Origin: Actinomadura syzygii
GTDB taxonomy: Bacteria; Actinomycetota; Actinomycetes; Streptosporangiales; Streptosporangiaceae
NCBI RefSeq assembly: GCF_008085905.1
Contig: NZ_VSFF01000001.1
Coordinates: forward strand, 372,001-436,000
Reading direction: 5' to 3'
DNA: 64,000 bases
Shown here: positions 43,617 through 55,448 of the stretch, piece after piece
Layout: every line of letters starts with the position of its first letter
Numbering within the stretch: position 1 is the first letter of the stretch
Notes under the pieces: model-generated
Databases searched by the model: none
Seen by the model: the letters and a program-made list of their open reading frames with translations, nothing else
Told to the model about the DNA's origin: nothing
Translations under genes and position numbers: made by a program

Positions 43617-44708
43617 TCAAACACGCCCGCCCAGGATTTGCAGCATTTGGGCGGTGGGGGTGGTCCAGGGGTAGTGCTCGGCGTGGGTTCGGGCGGTGGT
43701 GCGGCGGGTTTCCCGTGGGAGGGACAAGAGGTGTTCGGCGGCGGTCGCGAAGTGGGCCGGGGTCGGCGGGGCGGCGATTCCGGCGTGGGGAGTCAGGAGT
43801 TCCTGGGCTGCGCCCCGGTCGGCCGTGACCACCGGCACGCCGCATGCCAGGGCCTCCAGGACCGCCAGGCCGAACGATTCGACGGGGCAGGTCGAGAGGG
43901 CGACGTCGGCGGCCGCCAGAAGGCGGACCACGTCGGCGCGGCGGTGGACGTGGCCGTGGAAGCGAACCGGGAGCGACTCGCGGGCGGCGTAGGAGCGGAG
44001 CGGGGCTTGGAGCGGGCCGCTGCCGATGACGTCCAGGTGGGCGGGGACGCCCCGGCGGCGGAGTTCCCGGAGCGTCTTCAAGGCCAGGTCGGGGCGCTTT
44101 TCGCGGGAGAGGCGTCCCAGGTGGACCAGGCGGAACGCTCCAGAGGCGGGCGCGTGCTCGGACGGGCGGAAGGTGGTCAGGTCCACGCCGAGCGGGACGC
44201 GGTGCAGCCGCGGCGTCCCGACGCGGGCGAACTCGGCGGCGGCGAACGCCGAGGTCGCCACGACCGCGTCGAACATCGTCGCGAGGCGCCGGTTCCAGCG
44301 GTCGGTGAGCGGGGCGACGGACAGGCCGCCGGGCATGCGCGGCGCGAGGATCGCGTCCAGCCGCTCGTGGGAGAACAGCACGGCGCGCACGCCGTGGCGG
44401 CGGGCCCAGCGCGCCGCCACGGTGAGGCTGGCCTTGTCGGAGACCTCGACCACGTCCGGTTCCAGGCGGGCGAGGACGCGCAGCACCGGACGCGGGTCCA
44501 GGACGAGCCGGTATCCGGGCGCGACCGACGCGCCGGGAACCGTGATGAGCAGCCCTTTCTCGCTTTCCGTCCGGGTGTGGGAGCGGCCGGGGACGACCAG
44601 GGCTCGCTGGTGCCCGGCGGCGGCGTAGCCCGCGCCGAGCATGTCCACGGCCGTGCGCAGCCCGCCGGACACCGGGCTGTACAGGTTCGCGAGCTGGACG
44701 ATCCTCAT
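43617..44708 (-). CDS. GT4 glycosyltransferase
   Basis: 363 residues. The N-terminal MRIVQLANLYSPVSGGLRTA is the GT-B start. The C-terminal half has HLGRLSREKRPDLALKTLRE and ESFGLAVLEALACGVPVVTA, the E-x7-E donor site of retaining GT4 enzymes. Its start overlaps the stop of the DUF2334 gene by four bases (ATGA), and it is the last gene of a three-gene operon with an MgtA-like enzyme. A role in mannolipid or other glycolipid assembly is likely. Confidence 0.88.
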   Translation of the reverse strand: MRIVQLANLYSPVSGGLRTAVDMLGAGYAAAGHQRALVVPGRSHTRTESEKGLLITVPGASVAPGYRLVLDPRPVLRVLARLEPDVVEVSDKASLTVAARWARRHGVRAVLFSHERLDAILAPRMPGGLSVAPLTDRWNRRLATMFDAVVATSAFAAAEFARVGTPRLHRVPLGVDLTTFRPSEHAPASGAFRLVHLGRLSREKRPDLALKTLRELRRRGVPAHLDVIGSGPLQAPLRSYAARESLPVRFHGHVHRRADVVRLLAAADVALSTCPVESFGLAVLEALACGVPVVTADRGAAQELLTPHAGIAAPPTPAHFATAAEHLLSLPRETRRTTARTHAEHYPWTTPTAQMLQILGGRV

Positions 44709-45439
44709 GCCTCGACCAGCGCCTGGTAGGTGGTCGGACGGCCGCCCGCGGCGACGGTCAGGTCGATGGCGGAGAGTGCCGCGCGGCGCAGGCCGGGACG
44801 GGTCAGGTCGGCGGGGTGCAGCGCGATGCGGAACGGCATGCGCAGCCGGGCGAACGTGCGGGCCGCGTCGACCATCAGGCGGGCCCCGGCCCGCTCCCCC
44901 GTCCCGCCCGGCCGGTGCGACAGCGCGGGCATCCGGCGGATCGGCCCGCCGGGCAGGCGGTGGACGGCGAGGTGGCTCGTCCAGTAGGCGAAGCCGAGCG
45001 CGGCCAGCGCGCGCCGGGTGCCGGGGGACGCGAGCCAGCCCGGCGGCGTGAACCCGACGACGTCGATGCCCGCGTCCGCGAGCGCCTCCAAGCCCGCGCG
45101 CAGCCGCTGCCCGGCCTGCTCCTCGGTCAGCGTCCAGAACTCCCCTGCGCCTCTGACCAGCACGCGGTTGACGCCGCGCCGCCAGGGCGGGCCGCCGGGG
45201 ACGCCCTCGTGCCGGTATCCGTGCAGGGCGAGCTCGTGCCCGCGTCCGGCCGCCGCGTGCAGGTACTCGACGAGGTCGGCGTCGTCGGGCAGCGCCGGGC
45301 CGTCGCCGAAGGGGCCGGGAATGAGAAGGAGCGTGGCGGGCACCCGGCGCTCGTCGAGGTCGGTGAGCCAGCGCCGGGCGGCGGACGCGGTGTCCGGCGC
45401 GACGTCGTGCACGGACACGACGAACGGGAACCCGCTCAT
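44705..45439 (-). CDS. DUF2334-family polysaccharide deacetylase-like protein
   Basis: 244 residues from ATG 45439, overlapping both neighbours by four bases. VSVHDVAPDTASAARRWLTD, HELALHGYRHEG and FTPPGWLASPGTRRALAALG are the metal-site and active-site segments of DUF2334, a branch of the NodB/polysaccharide deacetylase fold. It probably deacetylates a glycan or glycolipid intermediate made by the flanking glycosyltransferases. No signal peptide. Confidence 0.85.
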   Translation of the reverse strand: MSGFPFVVSVHDVAPDTASAARRWLTDLDERRVPATLLLIPGPFGDGPALPDDADLVEYLHAAAGRGHELALHGYRHEGVPGGPPWRRGVNRVLVRGAGEFWTLTEEQAGQRLRAGLEALADAGIDVVGFTPPGWLASPGTRRALAALGFAYWTSHLAVHRLPGGPIRRMPALSHRPGGTGERAGARLMVDAARTFARLRMPFRIALHPADLTRPGLRRAALSAIDLTVAAGGRPTTYQALVEA

Positions 45440-46578
45440 GCCGCGTCGTCCGCGCGCTGGACGGCCGCCTCCCGCGCGCACTCGCCGCCCGCCGCCTGGA
45501 GGTAGTGGTCGATGAGCTGCTCGCACACGACGTCCCAGCCGCGTCCCTCGACGGAGGCGAGGGACCCGGCGCCGAGCCGCCGCCGCAGGTCGGGGTCGGC
45601 GGCCAGCGCCGCGACGGCCGCGCGGAGCCCGTCGCCGTCGTCGGGCGCGTACAGCAGGCCGTTCACGCCGGGCCGGACGAGGTCGAGCGGCCCGCCCGCG
45701 GCGGCCGCCACGACCGGCACCCCGCAGGCGAGCGCCTCCTGGACCGCCTGGCAGAACGTCTCGTCCGCGCCGGTGTGGACGAACACGTCCAGGGACGCCA
45801 TGAGCCGCGACAACTCGGTCCCCGTCTGGAACCCGGTGAAGACGGCGTCCGGCATGAGGCGGCGCAGGCGGCGTTCCTCGGGACCGTCGCCGACGATCAC
45901 GAGCCGCGTGCCGGGCAGATCGGCGAGCGTCGCGAGCATCTTCGGGCGCTTCTCGGCGGCGAGGCGTCCGACGTAGCCGACCAGGACCTCGCCGTCAGGC
46001 GCGAGCGCGGCCCGTGTCTCGGGAGACCGGTGCGCGGGGTTGAACCGGCGGCGGTCCACGCCGCGTCCCCACAGCGACAGGCGCGGAACGCCGCGCCGGT
46101 CGAGCTCCGCGAGCACGGGGGTGGACGGCGCCAGCGTCCGGTCGGCGCGCCCGTGCACGCGGCGCAGCCACCACCACACGGTCGGGTCGGTGCCGCGCAG
46201 GCCGTAGCGGCGGGCGAACCCGGCGATGTCGGTCTGGAAGACGGCCACGGCCGGGACGTCCAGCCGCTCGGCCGCCGCCAGCCCGGACACGCCGAGCATC
46301 ATCGGCGCGGCGAGATGGACGACGTCGGGCGCGAAGTCCCGCAGCACCGAGGTGACGCGCCTCGTCGGCAACCCGACGACGACCGAGGAGTAGAACGGCA
46401 GCCGGACGCCGGGGACGAGCTCCACCCGCGCCCCCGCGTACGACTCCGGGCCGGGACGGGGCGCGACGACCAGCGCCTGGTGCCCGCGCGCGGCGAGCTG
46501 TTCGAGGACGCGGCAGACGGAGCCGGTGACACCGTTGACCTGCGGGAGGAACGACTCGGTCACAATGGCGACTTTCAC
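45436..46578 (-). CDS. mgtA: MgtA-like GT4 mannosyltransferase
   Basis: 380 residues from GTG 46578. KVAIVTESFLPQVNGVTGSV is the hallmark N-terminus of the MgtA/PimB-type GDP-mannose-dependent mannosyltransferases. GYVGRLAAEKRPKMLATLAD and ETFCQAVQEALACGVPVVAA form the donor site with the E-x7-E pair. Characterised MgtA enzymes mannosylate glucuronyl-diacylglycerol. It is the first gene of the operon, so the cluster probably makes a membrane glycolipid. The gene symbol is by homology only. Confidence 0.85.
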   Translation of the reverse strand: MKVAIVTESFLPQVNGVTGSVCRVLEQLAARGHQALVVAPRPGPESYAGARVELVPGVRLPFYSSVVVGLPTRRVTSVLRDFAPDVVHLAAPMMLGVSGLAAAERLDVPAVAVFQTDIAGFARRYGLRGTDPTVWWWLRRVHGRADRTLAPSTPVLAELDRRGVPRLSLWGRGVDRRRFNPAHRSPETRAALAPDGEVLVGYVGRLAAEKRPKMLATLADLPGTRLVIVGDGPEERRLRRLMPDAVFTGFQTGTELSRLMASLDVFVHTGADETFCQAVQEALACGVPVVAAAAGGPLDLVRPGVNGLLYAPDDGDGLRAAVAALAADPDLRRRLGAGSLASVEGRGWDVVCEQLIDHYLQAAGGECAREAAVQRADDAA

Positions 46579-46818
46579 GGCACACAGGGTGACCGTCCCG
46601 TACGACCTTCTAACCGCACATATCGTCCGAGAAGACGAACAACGCGAAAACCTTGGATCCGTCTCCGCCGGGCGAGCCATACCGCGCGAGCGGCGATGGC
46701 GCTTAGGGGGCTCGCTCGCGCGGGACGGGGCCAGACGGTCCGCCCGGCCGGGCGCGGCGCCGGTGGGGCGTGGCGCCGGCCGGCAGGGCGTCTGTGGGGC
46801 GTGGTCCGCGCCGCCCGC

Positions 46819-46909
46819 CGCGCCCTCCCCGGGGAGGGCGCGTCCTGGGAAGGCGGCGCGGGAGCCGGGGGTGACCGGGCCGCGTCCTTCCCAGGGAGGT
46901 CGCGGCCCG
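46819..46909 (-). terminator. GC-rich palindromes downstream of the DUF4360 genes
   Basis: Bases 46819-46842 form a perfect 24-base palindrome centred on CCCCGGGG. A second hairpin pairs CCGGGCCGCG (46874-46883) with CGCGGCCCGG (46900-46909), with further pairing in its loop. They lie 11-100 bases past the leftward DUF4360 stop and most likely end its transcript. The surrounding 46579-46920 has no gene. Confidence 0.55.
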
Positions 46910-46920
46910 GCCTGTTCGGA

Positions 46921-47571
46921 TCAGTGTCGTGCCGGGCACTTCTTCCAAGCGAAGTGGTAGATCGTCTTGACGCCGCCGTCGGCGGAGTCGAACGAGAGGA
47001 AGCTGGTCTCGTCGGGGTCGGAGGTTCCCTTGTCGACGCGCAGCTCAGTGTTGATGTTGAAGTTGCGGTCCTCGCCACAGGGCTTCCACACGAGGGCGCC
47101 CACCGGTGTGCTGTCGGTGAACTGCCAGTTGTCCTCGTACTTGCCCTTGATGGTGTGGCTGACGGCGGCGGTCTGGGACTGGCCCTGGTGGTAGTAGCTA
47201 GCGCGCTCCAGACCGGAGGCGCCGTCGGCCAGGTTCGCGTAGCCGCGGTAGTCGGCGCTGGCGATCGCGTAGGTGAAGCCCTGCGGGATGTGCACGCCGA
47301 GGCTGAGCTGGCAGTTCTTCCGCATGTCGGTCGGCTTGGACTTGCCGCCGGCCTGAGCCAGGTAGTCACTGTAGGTGACGGTGAAGGCCGTGTTGTCGGC
47401 CGCCGGCGCCACCGCGGCCGTCCCGGCGCGGCAGCCCGAGCCGTTGACCGTGAGGACTTCGAGCGTGATCTTGCCGGGGGGCGGCGGGTCGTTCACGGCG
47501 GCCTGGGCCATGCCCGTGGTCAGCGCGAGAGCCGAAAGGCATGCCGCCGACGCGGTCACTGCTTTGCGCAT
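46921..47571 (-). CDS. Secreted DUF4360 protein (second copy)
   Basis: 216 residues; GAAGGAG precedes ATG 47571. The signal peptide ends near AQA (residues 1-24). The mature DUF4360 domain has VNGSGCRAGTAAVAP, FTVTYSDYLAQAGG, MRKNCQLSLGVHIPQGFTYA and a C-terminal HFAWKKC, with four conserved cysteines likely forming two disulfides. Function of the family is unknown; it is secreted and common in actinobacteria and fungi. It is a tandem paralogue of the next gene. Confidence 0.88.
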   Translation of the reverse strand: MRKAVTASAACLSALALTTGMAQAAVNDPPPPGKITLEVLTVNGSGCRAGTAAVAPAADNTAFTVTYSDYLAQAGGKSKPTDMRKNCQLSLGVHIPQGFTYAIASADYRGYANLADGASGLERASYYHQGQSQTAAVSHTIKGKYEDNWQFTDSTPVGALVWKPCGEDRNFNINTELRVDKGTSDPDETSFLSFDSADGGVKTIYHFAWKKCPARH

Positions 47572-47608
47572 TGGTCGTTTCTCCTTCAGGGTGGGGGTTG
47601 CGGGGCTA

Positions 47609-48259
47609 CTAGCACTTCTTCCAGGCGAAGTGGTAGGTCGTCTTGATGCTGCCGTCGGTGGAGTCCATGGCCATGAAGCTGACCTTCGACCCGTCCGAGG
47701 TGCCCTTGTCGAGGCGCAGTTCGGTGTTGATGTTGAAGTTGCGCTCTTCGCCGCACGTCCGCCAGACGAGCTGGGACACCGGCACCTTGTCGGTGAACTG
47801 GAAGTTGTTGTCGTAGGTGCCGGTCAGGTTGTGCGTGAGGTATTCGGTCTGCGTGTTGCCCTGGAAGTAATAGGTGACCCGCTGAATGCCCTTGACGCCT
47901 TGGTTCAGGAAGGCGTAGCCGCGGTAGTCCGTCTGGGCGATGGCGTAGGTAAAGCCCTGCGGGACGTGCACCTTCATCGCGATCTGGCAGTTCTTGCGGG
48001 CGTCGGTCGGCTTGGTCGAGCCGCCGATCTGCGCCATGTAGTCGCTGTAGGTGACCGTGAAGGCTTCCTTGTCGTCCGAGATGGCGACCGCCGCGGTCCC
48101 GATCGGACAGCCGGAGCCGTTGACGGTCGCGATCTCGATCGTTACCCCGTCGGGGCCGCGGACGAGGCGCGGCATGGCCGCGGCGGCCGGCGCGACGGAC
48201 GCCGCGGTCAACGCGAGCGCCGAGGCGCCTGCGGCGATAAGTGCGATCCCTTTACGCAT
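47609..48259 (-). CDS. Secreted DUF4360 protein (first copy)
   Basis: 216 residues from ATG 48259, with AGAGGAA upstream. Signal peptide to about residue 28. The mature part aligns along its whole length with the 46.9 kb protein (VNGSGCPIGTAAVAI, ARKNCQIAMKVHVPQGFTYA, HFAWKKC) and keeps the same cysteines. It is first in a two-gene unit transcribed from the promoter at 48.4 kb; the 37-base gap to the second copy carries only its ribosome site. Confidence 0.88.
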   Translation of the reverse strand: MRKGIALIAAGASALALTAASVAPAAAAMPRLVRGPDGVTIEIATVNGSGCPIGTAAVAISDDKEAFTVTYSDYMAQIGGSTKPTDARKNCQIAMKVHVPQGFTYAIAQTDYRGYAFLNQGVKGIQRVTYYFQGNTQTEYLTHNLTGTYDNNFQFTDKVPVSQLVWRTCGEERNFNINTELRLDKGTSDGSKVSFMAMDSTDGSIKTTYHFAWKKC

Positions 48260-48294
48260 GCGATTCCTCTTCGCTGGGACTGGAACTATTTTTT

Positions 48295-48311
48295 TCTTCG
48301 AATATCGAAGA
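48295..48311 (-). promoter_or_regulatory. Leader palindrome of the DUF4360 unit
   Basis: TCTTCGA-ATA-TCGAAGA is a perfect 7-bp inverted repeat in the 5' untranslated leader, 36 bases before the start codon. It could be a leader hairpin or an operator. Confidence 0.4.
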
Positions 48312-48378
48312 GGCGGGCGCCGGAAATCCGGATTTAAACAGGCGCCCGTCAATGGACGTAGATCCAGGATCTCAACGG

Positions 48379-48407
48379 AGAGTAACTTTGCCCCCAAGTG
48401 TTGTCAA
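48379..48407 (-). promoter_or_regulatory. Promoter of the DUF4360 tandem
   Basis: Read leftward, TTGACA (48407-48402), a 17-base spacer and TACTCT (48384-48379). It lies in an A/T-rich island and implies a leader of about 110 bases. Confidence 0.6.
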
Positions 48408-49068
48408 TCAGCAGCTTTTAACTTTCCCCGGCCGCCACCGATCGACGAAAGGGGGCGGGCTGTTCGACATGATCATCGATTATCGAACGTCAATGCTGGC
48501 GTTTTTGACAAGGACCGTTCCATCACATGCCGGGGCATTCTGAAACGACCCGGCGGGCCGTCCGTAAATGGTGTTGTGTGCAGCCGGAAAGGGCCTCGAC
48601 GAGGCATGTGCACGGGGGCGTCGAACGTGTCCCGTTCCGGCCTAAAGATCAGTTGACGCGATGTGTGCGAGCAGCACCTCGGCGAGGACGGCCAGGCCAC
48701 GGGCATGGGCCCGGCGCGCGGCGACCTCCCGCCAGACGCCGCCGATCGCGGCGAGCCGCCGCCCCTCGCCGCGTCGGGGCCCCCGGCCGGGCGGGCGGCA
48801 GGTCACCGGCCCGGCGAATCGGGCCGGGTCACGGCACCGGCCGAACCATTCGGCGCCGGGAAGGGGACGGCGACGAAAACGCCGCCGTCTTTCTTCGGCC
48901 CGGCCGCGGGCGTGGCCGGGATTGGCGGCGATAATTCGCCGCCATATCGCGCCGGGTAATTCCGCGGCACGCGGTCGCCATACGCGGGCGGCGCTTCATC
49001 GTGTGTGTAGGGAGCAGATATTGAAAACCGAATCGCCCGCGCGGCGGGGGCGGTCGGAATCGGAGTCG
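48408..49068. other. Gene-free spacer
   Basis: No supportable gene. The left half is A/T-rich for this genome. The right half has long frames that are only GC-skew shadows, partly overlapping the opposite-strand membrane-protein gene. Confidence 0.45.
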
Positions 49069-49749
49069 CTAGGGGCGGCGGCGGGCCCGCAGGGCGTAGC
49101 CGAGAAGGAGGGTCCCGGTCAGCAGGGCGCCGGCGGCCGCCGGGACCAGGAAGCCGAAGCGCAGCCCGATCGAGGCGGTGACGTCCACGCCGGGACGGCC
49201 GTCCAGCCTCATGACCACCACGGACCAGGCGCCGCCGGTCTTGTCCCAGGTCAGGGTGCGCGTCCCGGCGCCCTGGGCGGTGGCGACCCACAGCCGCCGC
49301 CCCGCCGGGGCCGGGGCCCGCGCGGCGCCCGGCACGCGCGCGAACGTCGCGCGGAACGGTTTCAGGTCGGCCGATCTGAAGTCGTCGTAGGCCGTCCCGC
49401 GCAGGTACGCCTCGACCCGCGCCTTCGGCCCGATCCCCACGAACACCGGCACGGACGGGTCGGACGGCCGGACGACGATCCGCACGCGCGCCGCCTCGCC
49501 GATGTCGGGGTTCGGGTCCGCCGCGTGCGCCCGGTCCGTTCCCACGTCGATCTCGTCGGACTTGAGCGCCGCCGTCGGCGTCCCGAACCGGTGCGGCGAG
49601 GTCGAGAAGTAGCCGCCCTCGGACGCCTGCAGCGCCCCGGCCGCGCCGAGTCCCGCGCCCGCGAGCAGCAGGACGGACGAGGCGGCGGCCGCGGCGAGCG
49701 GCCGCCGCCAGGCCGGAGTCCGGGTCTCGTGTCGTCGTCGCGCCGTCAT
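49069..49749 (-). CDS. Predicted membrane protein of unknown function
   Basis: 226 residues; AGGGGG precedes ATG 49749. One TM near residues 18-42 and one near 196-218, with an extracytoplasmic domain of about 150 residues between (ARVRIVVRPSDPSVPVFVGI, RRLWVATAQGAGTRTLTWDK). I do not recognise the family, although similar two-TM proteins occur beside TetR genes in actinobacteria. The divergent TetR gene and the shared operator suggest it is the regulator's target. Confidence 0.65.
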   Translation of the reverse strand: MTARRRHETRTPAWRRPLAAAAASSVLLLAGAGLGAAGALQASEGGYFSTSPHRFGTPTAALKSDEIDVGTDRAHAADPNPDIGEAARVRIVVRPSDPSVPVFVGIGPKARVEAYLRGTAYDDFRSADLKPFRATFARVPGAARAPAPAGRRLWVATAQGAGTRTLTWDKTGGAWSVVVMRLDGRPGVDVTASIGLRFGFLVPAAAGALLTGTLLLGYALRARRRP

Positions 49750-49764
49750 GGTCGCCCCCTTTTT

Positions 49765-49811
49765 AGTACACCTGTGTTATCACGCCGATGGTAACACGAG
49801 TGTGCTATAAA
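49765..49811. promoter_or_regulatory. TetR operator and divergent promoter
   Basis: AGTACACCTGTGTTA (49765-49779) and TAACACGAGTGTGCT (49792-49806) are inverted arms with three mismatches. TATAAA (49806-49811) lies seven bases before the TetR ATG, pointing to a leaderless message. TACTAA serves the opposite side. Confidence 0.6.
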
Positions 49812-49817
49812 AAGTCC

Positions 49818-50384
49818 ATGCCCAAAGTCGTGGACCCGGTGGAGCGCCGGTTGGAGGTGGCGGCGGCCGTCTGGCGGGTCGTCCGGCGGGACGGCCTGGA
49901 GCGGGCGTCGGTCCGCAACGTCGCCCGGGAGGCCGGGCTGTCGGCCGGGTCGCTCCGGCACTACTTCGCCACCCAGTCCGAGCTGTTCGTCTTCACGCTA
50001 CGGATGATCATGGAGCGGATCGAGCGGCGGATCGCGGCGCTGCCCGCCGAGCCCGACCCGCGGCGGCGGGCCGAGCTGGTCCTCGCCGAACTGCTGCCGA
50101 TGGACGCCGAGCGCGCCGCCGAGAACGAGGTGTGGCTCGCGTTCACGTCCAGGTCGATGGTCGATCCCGAGCTGCGCGCGCTGCGGAACGAGGGCTACGA
50201 CGTCCTGCGGGCGGGCTGCCGCGGGCTCGTCGAAGCGCTCGGCGCCCGGAACGCGGAGTCCGAGACCGATCGGCTGCACGCCCTGGTCGACGGGCTCGCC
50301 GTGCACGCGGCGACGCGTCCGGACGTCGCCACGCCCGCCGCCATGCGCGCCGCCGTCGCCGCCCACCTCGACTCGCTCGCCTAG
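49818..50384 (+). CDS. TetR-family repressor
   Basis: 188 residues from ATG 49818 (an in-frame upstream start lies inside the operator). The HTH is VWRVVRRDGLERASVRNVAR followed by EAGLSAGSLRHYFATQSELF. The C-terminal domain is the BetI-like TetR_C_6 type (ENEVWLAFTSRSMVDPELRA). It probably represses itself and the divergent membrane-protein gene. Confidence 0.9.
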   Translation: MPKVVDPVERRLEVAAAVWRVVRRDGLERASVRNVAREAGLSAGSLRHYFATQSELFVFTLRMIMERIERRIAALPAEPDPRRRAELVLAELLPMDAERAAENEVWLAFTSRSMVDPELRALRNEGYDVLRAGCRGLVEALGARNAESETDRLHALVDGLAVHAATRPDVATPAAMRAAVAAHLDSLA

Positions 50385-50411
50385 GGCGGCGGGTCGGGCG
50401 GACTGGGCTGG

Positions 50412-51383
50412 TCAGGCGGTGAGGCGGGTGAAGACCATCGCGTGGTCGGACGCCGGGTCGTCGCGGCGGGCCGCCGGATTCTCGGTCACCGACGGGAGGC
50501 CGCCGTCCTGCGCCCGCAGGGTGTGGACGTCGAGCGTGCGTCCGAGCAGCGCGTGCGACACCAGCAGGTGGTCGATCAGCTCGTGCCGCTGGTGGAACAC
50601 GCGGGAGAACCGCTCGCCCTCGGGGATGCGCGGCGCGAGGTTCCAGAGCCGGCTCCCGTCGCCCTTGTCGGGACGGTCCGCCCCCGGCGTGCCGAGCTCG
50701 GAGCCGGGCGGGCCGAGCAGGATCTGCGTCGTCGCCGACTCCGGCTCGTCGTTGAGGTCGCCCATCACGATCACCTGCCGGGCCCGGCCCTCGCCCGCGA
50801 GCAACTCGTCGGCGAGGGCCCGCGCGGTGACGGCCTCGGCCGCCCGCCGGTAGAGGGCGTAGGCGGCGACGCGGGCGCGCTCGCCCTCGTCGCGCGGCTG
50901 GAAGCGGGAGTGCCCGCCCGGTCCCGGCGGGAACGACAGCAGCTTGCTCTTCAGGTGGACGGCGACGAGGACGAGCTCCCGGCCGTCGGCTTCGGTGACG
51001 CGGACGGCGAGCGCGCCGCGTCCCATCCGGTCGGCCGTCCCGCCGTCGTCGCCCGCCTGGATCGGGGCCAGCGGACGGGCGAACGCGGCCCGGTCCGCGA
51101 TCACCTCCAACGGGAGCCGGGACAGGAACCCGACGCGGATCGGATGCTTCTCGTCGAAGATCGCGGACGTGGTGTGCGACCACTCCCCGTCGAGGCGGCC
51201 CGCCAGCTCGGCGAGCGCGTCCGGGTCCCCGACCTCCTCGACGGCGAGGACGTCCGCCCCGGACGTGCGGATCGTCGCGGCGAGGCCCGCGAGCTTGGCG
51301 TCGTAGGCGGCCTGGTCCTTCGGTCCGAACTCGCCGCCCGGCTTGAACAGGTTCTCCACGTTCCACGTGCCGACCACGGTCAT
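50412..51383 (-). CDS. Endonuclease/exonuclease/phosphatase-family protein
   Basis: 323 residues from ATG 51383. All EEP motifs are present: GTWNVENLF, AVEEVGD, VAVHLKSKL, MGDLNDEP, and DHAMV at the C-terminus. No signal peptide, so it should be cytoplasmic; the family hydrolyses phosphodiesters in DNA or acts as a phosphatase on small molecules. It faces leftward and is convergent with the TetR gene. Confidence 0.88.
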   Translation of the reverse strand: MTVVGTWNVENLFKPGGEFGPKDQAAYDAKLAGLAATIRTSGADVLAVEEVGDPDALAELAGRLDGEWSHTTSAIFDEKHPIRVGFLSRLPLEVIADRAAFARPLAPIQAGDDGGTADRMGRGALAVRVTEADGRELVLVAVHLKSKLLSFPPGPGGHSRFQPRDEGERARVAAYALYRRAAEAVTARALADELLAGEGRARQVIVMGDLNDEPESATTQILLGPPGSELGTPGADRPDKGDGSRLWNLAPRIPEGERFSRVFHQRHELIDHLLVSHALLGRTLDVHTLRAQDGGLPSVTENPAARRDDPASDHAMVFTRLTA

Positions 51384-51684
51384 GATCGCCCCCAGCTGCC
51401 AGTGGTCCATCCACCCTGATACCCGTCATATCCCCAGGAACCCGAATGACCACGACATTTGGCCGAGTCAGGACGCCCCGCCTGTGACACGTTCGCGGGC
51501 GGCGGCGCTGAGGTAGATACCGGCGGTGACTTCCCCAGCCGTCGCCGAGGGGTCACCCCGCGCCTTGGGAGCGGTGCCGCGGGTGACCGGCCCCGCCCGC
51601 CCGCGCGGACCGTCCCCAGGCGAGAGGGCGGGGCCGCCCGGGGGGCCGGGGCCCCGCGGGACGGGCTTTCCCGAAAAGACGAAA

Positions 51685-51716
51685 GTCCAGGCCGACCCTC
51701 GCGGATCGGCCTGGAC
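51685..51716 (-). terminator. katG terminator
   Basis: GTCCAGGCCGA and TCGGCCTGGAC form an 11-bp stem. Read leftward it is followed by TTTCGTCTTTTC. It lies 30 bases past the katG stop. Confidence 0.75.
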
Positions 51717-51746
51717 GTTCACGTCGTCCCGGGCGGGACGCCAGGA

Positions 51747-54456
<2,710 letters not shown>

Positions 54457-54478
54457 TTTCTTGAATCAGTCAAGATTT
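54457..54478 (-). promoter_or_regulatory. FurA box
   Basis: Read leftward, ATCTTGACTGATTCAAGAAA contains the inverted repeat CTTGA-CTGAT-TCAAG. It closely matches the mycobacterial furA operator and overlaps the likely transcription start. Confidence 0.8.
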
Positions 54479-54517
54479 GGCGCGGACCTCTCGCGGATCG
54501 CCGGGTACCGTGCAGGC

Positions 54518-55183
54518 ATGCTTGCCGAACCGGCGCCGGCCCTCACCGATCTCGCGCTCGGCCTGGTCACCGTCGCGCTGGCGGCGCGGCTCGGGCGCAC
54601 CGGCGCGCACCGGCACTGGCGCACGTCGTTCTGGTGGGCGGGGGCGGCGGCGCTCGCCGGGTTCGTCCACCACGGGTTCGTGAAGCACTCGGCCGCGCTG
54701 GACGGGCCGAGCTGGGCCGTGATCAGCGCGATGGTCGTCGTCGCGGTGTCCTACCTGCTGGCCGGGACGGTCGCCGAGGTGCTCGGCCCCCGGCACGGCC
54801 GGACGTTCTGGCTGCTGCGCTCGATCGGGATCGGCGCCTACGCCGTCCTCGCGGTCACCGGGCACGCGGGCGTCACCGCGCTGCTGGCCTGCGAGAGCCT
54901 GACGATGGTCTGCATCCTCGCGCTGTGGGGGCGGGCCGCCGTCCGGCGCCATCCGATGGCCGGTCCGATGATCGCCGCGCTGGCCGCGAGCGGCGCCGCG
55001 GCGGCGGCGAAGGCGATCGACCCGGGCGTCACCGGCCGCGTCGGCCTGGACCCGACGTCGGCCTACCACCTCGCCCAGATCGCCGGGATCCTGCTGCTCC
55101 ATCTCGCGGTCAGCGCGCCGCGCACGCAGGAGCGCGAGGCACGTCCGGTGCCCGGCCTGCCGGACGCGCCGTCCGCCCGCTGA
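54518..55183 (+). CDS. Seven-TM protein of unknown function (DUF6962-like)
   Basis: 221 residues from ATG 54518. Seven hydrophobic helices with His residues in TM regions (WAGAAALAGFVHHGFVKHSA, AYHLAQIAGILLLHLAVSA), giving a haemolysin III/alkaline ceramidase-like look that I cannot confirm. No ribosome site, so possibly leaderless. It diverges from furA across 61 bases that include the FurA box, so the two promoters may interfere. Confidence 0.6.
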   Translation: MLAEPAPALTDLALGLVTVALAARLGRTGAHRHWRTSFWWAGAAALAGFVHHGFVKHSAALDGPSWAVISAMVVVAVSYLLAGTVAEVLGPRHGRTFWLLRSIGIGAYAVLAVTGHAGVTALLACESLTMVCILALWGRAAVRRHPMAGPMIAALAASGAAAAAKAIDPGVTGRVGLDPTSAYHLAQIAGILLLHLAVSAPRTQEREARPVPGLPDAPSAR

Positions 55184-55251
55184 CGCCCGGCCCGACCGGC
55201 GTTCCGGGACGTGACCCTTCTGAACTGGGTCGATAATGATTTTGTCGTAAT

Positions 55252-55280
55252 TTGCCTTCTTTTGGGGCTTTGCGTTAGCT
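55252..55280 (+). promoter_or_regulatory. Promoter of the riboswitch leader
   Basis: TTGCCT (55252-55257) and TTAGCT (55275-55280) are 17 bases apart in an A/T-rich island. The transcript would start near 55287, giving a leader of about 320 bases. Confidence 0.5.
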
Positions 55281-55448
55281 TGTCGCTCTCAAGGCGCCCC
55301 CCAGGCGCTCTTGTCCCTCGTGTCCCACCGGACACGCGGGCCCCATCCGGCACGGCCCCGAGGCGGGCCGGTCGCATCGGGCCACAACTCAAACGCCGCT
55401 CTTTCGCACGCGGGACACCGGGTCCCGCGTAGGGGCCCCATCGCGCCC

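Noticed and set aside
48661-49794. A 377-residue rightward open frame
   Set aside because: It runs antisense to the membrane-protein gene and into the divergent promoter, has no motif and is compositionally biased.
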